In this document: positions 56,860-64,000 of the stretch, in pieces
Layout of the letters: each line of letters starts with the position of its first letter
How positions within the stretch are numbered: the stretch's first letter is position 1
NCBI GenBank assembly: GCA_020152595.1
Contig: JAIGNY010002039.1
Location: 788,501 to 852,500, forward strand
From: Chiridota heheva
Taxonomy: Eukaryota > Echinodermata > Holothuroidea > Apodida > Chiridotidae
Direction: 5' to 3'
Length of the DNA stretch: 64,000 nucleotides
Notes under the pieces: generated by a model
Told to the model about the DNA's origin: nothing
The model's database searches: none
What the model saw: the letters and a program-made list of their open reading frames with translations, nothing else
Program-made: the position numbers and the translations under genes

Positions 56860-58940
56860 GGGAAATTAAACTGCACCTCAGAGAAACAGATGCTCTGTCC
56901 AGAGCAAGCAGGTTTCCGCTCAAACCGATCAACAGAGGACCATGTCACAGTGCGCAAAGAATTAAAAACTCCTTTCAGAATATAAAATCTCACACTGACT
57001 GTTTGACTTAAAGAAGGCTTTTGACAAGGTCTGGGAGGATGGACTCATGCTCAAGCAATATGGTGTTTCCAATGATATACGCTTGGATTAACCATTACCG
57101 ACATAATTTTAAAGCCTGTGTGCAGCTTTATGGACACAAAAGCCGCAAGCAACTGCTAAAACAAGGTGTTCCATAGAGAGGAATCCTCTCACCTACCCTC
57201 TTTATCATCTTCATCGATGATCTCATTAATGAACTGCCAAGAAACGTTCAAAGGCAATCTACCGTTACAAAAAGTCCAGATATGGCTATAATAAAGTTTA
57301 TATCTGGGTAAATAAAGTTTGATCTGGCCAAATCAAGCCAGACAAAACCTTGATTAAAGTCAATTTGATACAAAAATAAAGTTCAATCTGGCCAGATCAA
57401 GCCAGATCTGGATATTATTATCTGGCCCGGATCAAACTTCATCTGGCCAGATCAAGTTTAAATTTGTATCTGCCCAATATTTCATATGGCCAGATCTGGT
57501 CCAGTTATATCTGGGCCAGATCTGGAATTTATATCTGGGCCAGATCTGAAATTTATATCTGGGCCAAATCTGGAATTTATTCATATCTGGGCCAGATCTG
57601 GAATTTATTTATATCTGGGATAGATCTGGAATTTATATCTTGGCCAGATCTGGAATTTATATCTGGGCCAGATCTAAAATTTATATCTGGACCAGATCTG
57701 GAATTTATATCTGGGTCAGATCTGGAAGTTGAGTAAGGGTATGCTGACGACCTGGTACTATGGTAATAAGAAGTGTATATCTTTACAGCACAGGTGTGAG
57801 ACCAGGAAGCATTAAACAAGATAGATGCGTGGACCAAAAGATGGTCTCCATCAATACATCCAAAACAACTTTCACAATATTCAGTCACTCCTCCAAATTT
57901 CAGACTGTGACGCTGACATTAGATGAAACGTCTTAACAGAAGAGCCCAATCCTACTTACCTTGGAGTGACCTTTGACCGCCGTCTCTCATGGAAACAACA
58001 GATCAAAAAGTGCTGTACTAAGGCCAAGTTGAGACTTACTATCATGAAGAAGCTGACAGGAAGTACTTGCTGAGCTGATCTACATATCCTAAAAATACTC
58101 AACACAGGCAGCGTTAAGCCAGTGGCAACATAGGGACTCTCCGCCTGGGCCACTACAGCAAATTCCAACTTTGATCAACTGAACAGAGTGCAAAGTCAAG
58201 CTGAACGCCTTATGACTGGTGCCATGCATGAGATCCACTCCAATTAACAAGTTGGATGAAATTACAGGTCTACAGTCTCTAGCTGACAGAACAAACACGA
58301 AGATCCTTACCCAATTGTTAAAACGACTCTAAACCACCCAATGTATAACAGAATGCAAAACCCAACAAAGACCAGACTAAAACCTGTCCGGCTTGAACAT
58401 GATTCCAAATTAATCCCAACTCACGTGTCTCATCCACCCTTAAAAAAAAAAAAAAAGACTTGCTTCCTTCAATACAAACCAACACCCCTGGAACTGAAAA
58501 GAGAGGTTCACAAACTGACTCTGAGCGAAAGGCTCTGGCCATGGAATACATCTGTCAAAACTATTCTAGAGACACCTGGACACATGCTTACACCGATGGT
58601 TCTGCAACAGAGGCCACCAGAGACGAAGCAGCTGGAGTCTTCATCAATTACATCGATGGTGAAGAAAATCTCGCACTGCCAACTGGGAAATATTCCCTAA
58701 CTTCCGAGCAGAAACAGAAGGCCTATGCGCAGCAGCTACAGCAACCTCTGGTAATGTAGCAAGAACAAAAGGCCAATTGGTGCTGCTATCTGATGCCCTT
58801 TCAATCCGTCAATTACTCAAGCGCTCTAATAACAAGGAGATGTATGCTTTAACAAATTCTCTCACTTTTATATGTCATGTTTCTCAAAAAGTGAAATACA
58901 GTGGATACAAAACCACTGTCGACATAAGAGGAAATGAGAA
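56860..58940 (+). pseudogene. Non-LTR retrotransposon with RT and RNase H, broken and split by a minisatellite
   Basis: Readings in order: EQAGFRSNRSTEDHV, LKKAFDKVWEDGL, GVP(stop)RGILSPTLFIIFIDD, LINELPRNVQ, then a 480-bp tandem array, then YADDLVLW (RT catalytic motif, 57,740-57,763), LSINTSKTTFTIF, NPTYLGVTFDRRLSWKQQIK, AKLRLTIMKKL, and RNase H motifs YTDGSA (58,588), FRAETEGLCAAA, VLLSDALS and DIRGNEK. RT followed by RNase H points to the I/Jockey-like group of LINEs. Many stops. The 5' end abuts the long-TIR transposon and the 3' end passes into the GAA microsatellite. Confidence 0.87.
57262..57735. repeat. Minisatellite, 24-bp unit, inside the RT gene
   Basis: The unit contains ATATCTGGGCCAGATCTGGA plus ATTT, each with a palindromic CCAGATCTGG. 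The left third is irregular (AAGTTTGATCTGGCC-type), the right part regular. It separates LINELPRNVQ from YADDLVLW, which are nearly adjacent in intact LINEs. Confidence 0.92.
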
Positions 58941-58964
58941 GAAGAAGAAGAAGAAGAAGCTGTA

Positions 58965-58995
<31 letters not shown>

Positions 58996-59855
58996 TGAAG
59001 AAGAAGAAGAAGAAGAAGAAGACGAAGAAGAAGAAGATCAGAAGAAGAAGAAGAAGAAGAAGAAGAAAGAAGAAGAAGAAGAAGAAGAAGAAGAAGAAGA
59101 AGAAGAAGAAGAAGAAGAAGAAGAAGAAGAAGAAGAAGAAGAAGAAGAAGAAGATGAAGAAGAAGAAGAAGATGAAGAAAGAAGATCAGAAGAAGAAGAA
59201 GAAGAAGAAGAAGAAGAAGAAAGAAGAAGAAGAAGAAGAAGAAGAAGAAGAAGAAGAAAGAAGAAGAAGAAGAAGAAGAAGAAGAAGAAGAAGAAGAAGA
59301 AGAAGAAGAAGAAGAAGAAGAAGAAGAAGAAGAAGAAGAAGAAGAAGAAGAAGAAGAAGAAGAAGAAGAAGAAGAAGAAGAAGAAGAAGAAGAAGAGAAG
59401 AAGAAGAAGAAGAAGAAGAAGAAGAAGAAGAAGAAGAAGAGAAGAAGAAGAAGAAGAAGAAGAAGAAGAAGAAGAAGAAGAAGAAGAAGAAGAAGAAGAA
59501 GAAGAAGAAGAAGAAGAAGAAGAAGAAGAAGAAGAAGAAGAAGAAGAAGAAGAAGAAGAAGAAGAAGAAGAAGAAGAAGAAGAAGAAGAAGAAGAAGAAG
59601 AAGAAGAAGAAGAAGAAGAAGAAGAAGAAGAAGAAGAAGAAGAAGAAGAAGAAGAAGAAGAAGAAGAAGAAGAAGAAGAAGAAGAAGAAGAAGAAGAAGA
59701 AGAAGAAGAAGAAGAAGAAGAAGAAGAAGAAGAAGAAGAAGAAGAAGAAGAAGAAGAAGAAGAAGAAGAAGAAGAAGAAGAAGAAGAAGAAGAAGAAGAA
59801 GAAGAAGAAGAAGAAGAAGAAGAAGAAGAAGAAGAAGAAGAAGAAGAAGAAGAAG

Positions 59856-59887
<32 letters not shown>

Positions 59888-59912
59888 GAAGAAGAAGAAG
59901 AAGAAGAAAACT
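58934..59912. repeat. ~1-kb GAA/AAG microsatellite
   Basis: Almost pure AAG repeats with scattered AGAAAG, GATGAA, AGATCAG and GAGAAG interruptions in the first half and about 470 bp of uninterrupted repeat in the second. The poly-E, poly-K and poly-R frames of about 300 codons are artefacts. It begins at the AATGAGAAG codons (NEK) of the RNase H region. Confidence 0.97.
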
Positions 59913-60089
59913 GTATCTTAAATCTTTAAAGGAGCCGTTTAGAATTTATCATTTGCTTTGTATTTTTTTCTTACATTTGACCAATTTAATTTTTTTATGT
60001 CAATAATTCCTTAGCAGAAATCTTGCAATTTATCAGGGTGTAATATTCATCCCCGAAATCATCAAAACATCCCAATTTTCGCTTAATTT

Positions 60090-60380
60090 CCTTAAAGTAG
60101 AAGCGCTATAATTGTTACTCAAAGGGGCAAATTCAATTTCATCCTTCTCAAGATCATCTATATTCCCATAGAATTTCATTTTAATATATTTAGTAGAGGA
60201 CAATAAAAGAAACAGATTGGTGAAAAACAAATAAATACCTTATTCCTACAAGAAATAATTTGAATTATTTTTTCTTGTCTGCGTAAAATAGATTATTTGT
60301 CCGAGTCTCAGTATTTATTATGATGTCATCACAGCATTTCTTGTACTATTCTTTACATATTTCTTTGAAAATTAATTTCG
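60090..60380 (+). repeat. Dispersed repeat, copy 2 (partner 29,310-29,590)
   Basis: See 29,310. The blocks ATATTCCCATAGAATTTCAT and ATTATGATGTCATCACAGCA are shared. No coding content. Confidence 0.75.
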
Positions 60381-60449
60381 TATATTCTAAATGATTGGGA
60401 ACATTTTTGTCTTCAAAAAATATTAAGTCTGTGCTTGTAACTTGTATTT

Positions 60450-61265
60450 GAATAATGCAAAATTGACGGGGGGCATGTTTTCACCCTGTTTGTCTGTCAT
60501 CAAGACATCTCAAAACTGATGAATGGATTTCGATTAGATTTGGTGTGTGGTTTTGTTACTGCTTATAGGAGAAGTAATTAAAATGTGAGACATTGGAACA
60601 GGGGAAGGGTGAAAACGGAGGGGTGGGGACATTTTAAAGTGAGTTTGTCTGTCATAAAGATATCTCAAGAACTTATAACTGTATCTAAATTGAAATTGGT
60701 ATGTGGTTTTATTATTATTTCCTAAAGAAGCGATTAAAATTTGGGACTAATTGGAATAGGGGAAGGGCAGAAATTGAGGGGTGGGGATGTTTTAGGATGA
60801 GTCCTGTCAAGACTGAAATTGAAACTTTCCAATGGAATGTGCTAAACAATGACTTTGCGCTCTAAATGAAGATCCAAGCAATCAATTTTCTGGATTCAAA
60901 GAGAATTACATCAAGTATTCTCTGGAATCAAAGAAAATGAAACAATTGGTTTCTTCCATAAAAAGAAAATGATGGAATGTGAATCCTGGCTGGATAGAGC
61001 TCAAACAATAATGATGCTTCACTTGAATAAAACTGAAAACAATGGTATGGCCTCAGAAGAAACCCAGTCAGAAGATATTCTTCAAGTGTTCAGATTGCAA
61101 ATGTTCATTACCGATCAAAACTTGGGGATGACTCTTGGTTGGCCTAGAATTTCTGAGGCAGATTATATGGAGTACGGGGATCAAATGACTCTAAGATTTG
61201 TCTAGGCATGTTGGAATTGCAACGGGGCGGAGGTATGCGCTCTAGAGAGTGCTAATATTCTAGTA
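60450..61265 (+). mobile_element. RTE-like non-coding retroelement copy with intact 3' tail
   Basis: Partner of 10,063-11,345. It ends GGGCGGAGGTATGCGCTCTA and GAGAGTGCTAATATTCTAGT. It contains an internal two-fold repeat (TTTGTCTGTCAT...AAGATATCTCAA twice). The frame 60,969-61,205 is probably chance. It preserves the empty target site of the hAT-like insertion. Confidence 0.62.
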
Positions 61266-61499
61266 CAGTAGTAGCGGTTTCCCTGGTATTCATTTATTGA
61301 GTTTATAGATCTCTCTTTTTATTTTTCCTTTGTTCTGTAGAATTTGTTGTCTCTGATTCCAAATCACCTACAGTGTAAACACGGAAACTGTGGACATTTA
61401 CATTCATGTACCGACTTAGAGAATTTTCACGTTAATTTTTAAACAAAATTACATGATGGAGGACTATTAATGCAACATTGAAAAAACACCCCATTTGAT

Positions 61500-61650
61500 T
61501 CCGTTTGGGAGTTATGACAATTTAAACATTCATACAGCGTGTTAAAAAGTGACTGGTGCAGTAAGTCTAATTCATACAGCGTGTTGAAAAGCGACTGGTG
61601 CAGTTAGTCTAATTCAACAATGTGATGGCATAGCTTCACTTTCAATGCAA
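61500..61650 (+). repeat. Short dispersed repeat, copy 2, locally doubled
   Basis: ATTCATACAGCGTGTT-AAAAGCGACTGGTGCAG is present twice in tandem (about 45-bp unit). The second copy continues into the block shared with 35,870-35,945. Confidence 0.7.
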
Positions 61651-61897
61651 TTGTTTGTATTTCTTCCAAAATTGATAATTTCTTAGTAAGTTATTTGAAA
61701 CATTTGTTTGTTTGTGCGGCTCATTTAGCTACGCCACTTCTGGTGTACGAAAGCCATGGTGGTATTCTTCCATTTATGACTTATCACAACAATTTAAAGA
61801 TTGCGTACATTGATATGAAAGAAGTATTATTAAAACAAACTGCTGAGAAAGAAAAGGTCGCTATTTCATTTCAAAGATTTGACTGCAGGGCTCGTTA

Positions 61898-62700
61898 ACC
61901 TACAGTGATCAGTACCTCGTTACCTTACAGTAATCAGTACTTCGTTACCTCAGAGTGATCAGTACCTCGTTACCTTACAGTGATCAGTACTTCGTTACCT
62001 TACAGTGATCAGTACCTCGTTACCTTACAGTGATCAGTACCTTGTTACCTTACAGTGATCAGTACCTCGTTATCTTACAATGATCAGTACCTTGTTATCG
62101 TTTCCCTACAGTACAGTGATCAGTACCTTGTTTCCTTACAGTGATCAGTACCTCGTTACCTTACAGTGATCAGTACCTCGTTAAATTTCAGTGATCAGTA
62201 CCTTGTTACCTTACAGTGATCAGTACCTCGTTACCTTACAGTGTTCAGTACCTCGTTACCTTACAGTGATCAGTACTTCATTTCCTTACAGTGATTAATA
62301 CCTCGTTACCTTACAGTGATCAGTACTTCATTTCCTTACAGTGATCAGTACCTCGTTACCTTACAGTGATCAGTACTTCATTTCCTTACAGTGATCAGTA
62401 CCTCGTTACCCTACAGTGATCAGTACCTCGTTAAATTTCAGTGATCAGTACCTTGTTACCTTACAGTGATCAGTACCTCGTTACCTTACAGTGATCAGTA
62501 CCTCGCTACCTTACAGTGATCAGTACCTCGTTACCTTACAGTGATCAGTACCTCGTTACCTTACAGTGATCAGTACCTCGCTACCTTATGGTGGTCAGTA
62601 CCTCGTTACCTTACAGTGATCAGTACCTCGTTTCCTTACAGTGATCAATACCTCGTTACATTACAGTGACCAGTGCCTTGTTACCCCACAGTGATTAGTA
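61898..62700. repeat. Minisatellite, 25-bp unit, about 32 copies
   Basis: The unit contains TTACCTTACAGTGATCAGTA plus CCTCG. TGATCA is palindromic. Variants (TTTCCTTACAG, TTAAATTTCAG) recur at intervals. Confidence 0.95.
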
Positions 62701-64000
62701 CAATATACTGTGTGATGTCATACTTGCACCTCCAGAAAAATTGTTTATGTAAATCTTTGAAAATAAATGCAGTTTATGTTATTATGAATAAAGAGATGGA
62801 AAAGGCATTTTTTGTTATGCCTCATCTTAAAAAATAAACAAAATATTTTTGCAATAATATATAAAGTGGTAACTCAATTTTAAACGAAATGCATAAAAAT
62901 GTCTTGGAACTGCATTTGCTGGGATTAACCCAGGATTTTAAGCGGTAGGGAGGAGGAGGGGGTACGGGAGTCCAAACCTTGGAATCCAATTTCAAGTCAT
63001 GAAAATAAATGGCCTTAGTGTTAGAAGTGTTTCGGTGAAATTCCAGGGGGGGGGGGGGGGACCTAACCCCTTACCGCCCTCTGGTTCCGCCCTTATGATA
63101 TTACTCTATTAAATTAGACTTGCTGTATCTGTCAAATTTTTTCAATACACATCGGATCGCTCAAAATGAAATATCTAAGCGTGTGCAAAACATTTCCGCC
63201 TATCAATGATTGATTATCATGATCATTGATATCATCTTAATTAAAAATGCAGGTGTCCTTTTTACTTTGCAAAACAAGCCGGTATATATTCCGAGAACTG
63301 ACAAACAAGTTTGCAGAATTTCAGTTTTTGAGCCAATATGAGATTCTTTTATTAGTTAAAAGTTCTTGCTTTTTAATAAGTTTTAATTGATTTTGTTATC
63401 ATAATTATTTTTCTCGAAAAAGTGTCTGTGCGGCGAGTTTGGACTGTGATGATTGTTTATGGTTCAAAATTGTATCCTTTAACAAATGAGACAAGACAAA
63501 ACACATCAGCAGCAACGGCCTCTTTAACTAATTCAATACTGCACATATGGAGGGAGGGAGGGGGCAGGGAAATTGGATCGGGGAGGGAAGTTCGAAGAAA
63601 CGGTCGTTTTTACGAGGCAATCTTGAATGTCACCTCTCTTTTCAACAGTTCAGGTCACTGGAGGAGGAAAAAAAGACGAGAAGAGAAAACAGTTTAGTAT
63701 CACCAGCTGACCAGAAAATGTATTGACGATAAAACATTTAAAATTCACATATTTTGTATGCCTAAGAAGATAATTTTGTCTGAACATAAACTTATGTTCT
63801 TGTTTGTTTTTTTTTCTTTCAAAAAGTAAAGTTTTTCTCAAAAATATAGTTGGAAGGGTTAATAAACCTACGGACCCCGAGCAAAACAAAACCGAGACTA
63901 TAGGGCCTAAGAACTGACACTGCGATATGTCAGTTATGGGGGCCTCGAACGCCGAAAGTCACAAGGACCCAGGGGACTCTATTTGCGCCACTAAAAGTAA
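62701..64000. other. Intergenic, no gene seen
   Basis: AT-rich DNA with a G-rich stretch at 62,945-62,965 and a 15-bp-plus poly-G run at about 63,046-63,060. The reading at 63,422-63,697 is low-complexity and unsupported. Confidence 0.5.

Noticed and set aside
58934..59929. Poly-Glu, poly-Lys and poly-Arg frames of about 300 codons
   Set aside because: They are pure GAA/AAG microsatellite.
60969..61205. 78-codon frame starting MMECESWLDRAQ
   Set aside because: It lies in a dispersed retroelement copy whose partner at 10,600-10,800 does not keep the frame open, so it is not conserved coding.
61898..62700. Regular direct repeats that look like a CRISPR array
   Set aside because: Units are contiguous with no spacers, and the DNA is eukaryotic.
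63422..63697. 91-codon frame near the right edge
   Set aside because: It passes through a GGGAGGG-rich tract and has no recognisable motif.

Overview
This is an invertebrate-type eukaryotic window with small coding exons, GT-AG introns and dense repeats. The mobile families (RTE-like and CR1-like LINEs, an RNase H-bearing LINE, a Polinton-type polymerase, hAT-like and TTAA-site DNA elements) fit a marine invertebrate, perhaps an echinoderm or other deuterostome. No single feature fixes the phylum.

Two host genes are recognisable and converge tail to tail. Bases 1-17,106 (+) hold the last eleven coding exons (589 residues) of a DOP1 (Dopey) gene, a large scaffold of Golgi/endosome traffic. 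Bases 28,072-43,106 (-) hold all five coding exons of a microsomal glutathione S-transferase 3-like gene (MGST3, MAPEG family, about 140 residues). Its first coding exon carries two apparent one-base deletions, while the other four are intact. About 14 kb of non-coding sequence separates exons 1 and 5, including a 4.7-kb minisatellite.

The rest is mobile and tandem DNA. Around fifteen unrelated minisatellites (units 20-85 bp) sit in introns and intergenic DNA. Several DNA elements can be delimited by their own ends: a 402-bp element (2,650-3,051), a 470-bp hAT-like element with an 8-bp duplication (10,844-11,313), a 262-bp element with a 7-8-bp duplication (11,463-11,724), a 906-bp TTAA-flanked element with an exon-like reading frame (25,679-26,584), and a 1,064-bp TTAA-flanked element carrying a tRNA-like sequence (47,574-48,637), itself inside a palindromic element. 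Retroelement remains lie at 22,037-22,843 (RTE-like), 45,700-46,640 (CR1-like, apparently inserted into Polinton polymerase remains at 43,713-46,880) and 56,860-58,940 (RT plus RNase H, split by one minisatellite and ending in a 1-kb GAA microsatellite).

The most notable object is a 4,785-bp element at 52,065-56,849. It has inverted repeats of about 340 bp and a decayed reading frame. The frame ends in what looks like a FEN/PIN-type nuclease core plus a cysteine-rich CXC-like tail, with no reverse transcriptase or DDE transposase that I can recognise. It may represent a poorly described class of DNA transposon.
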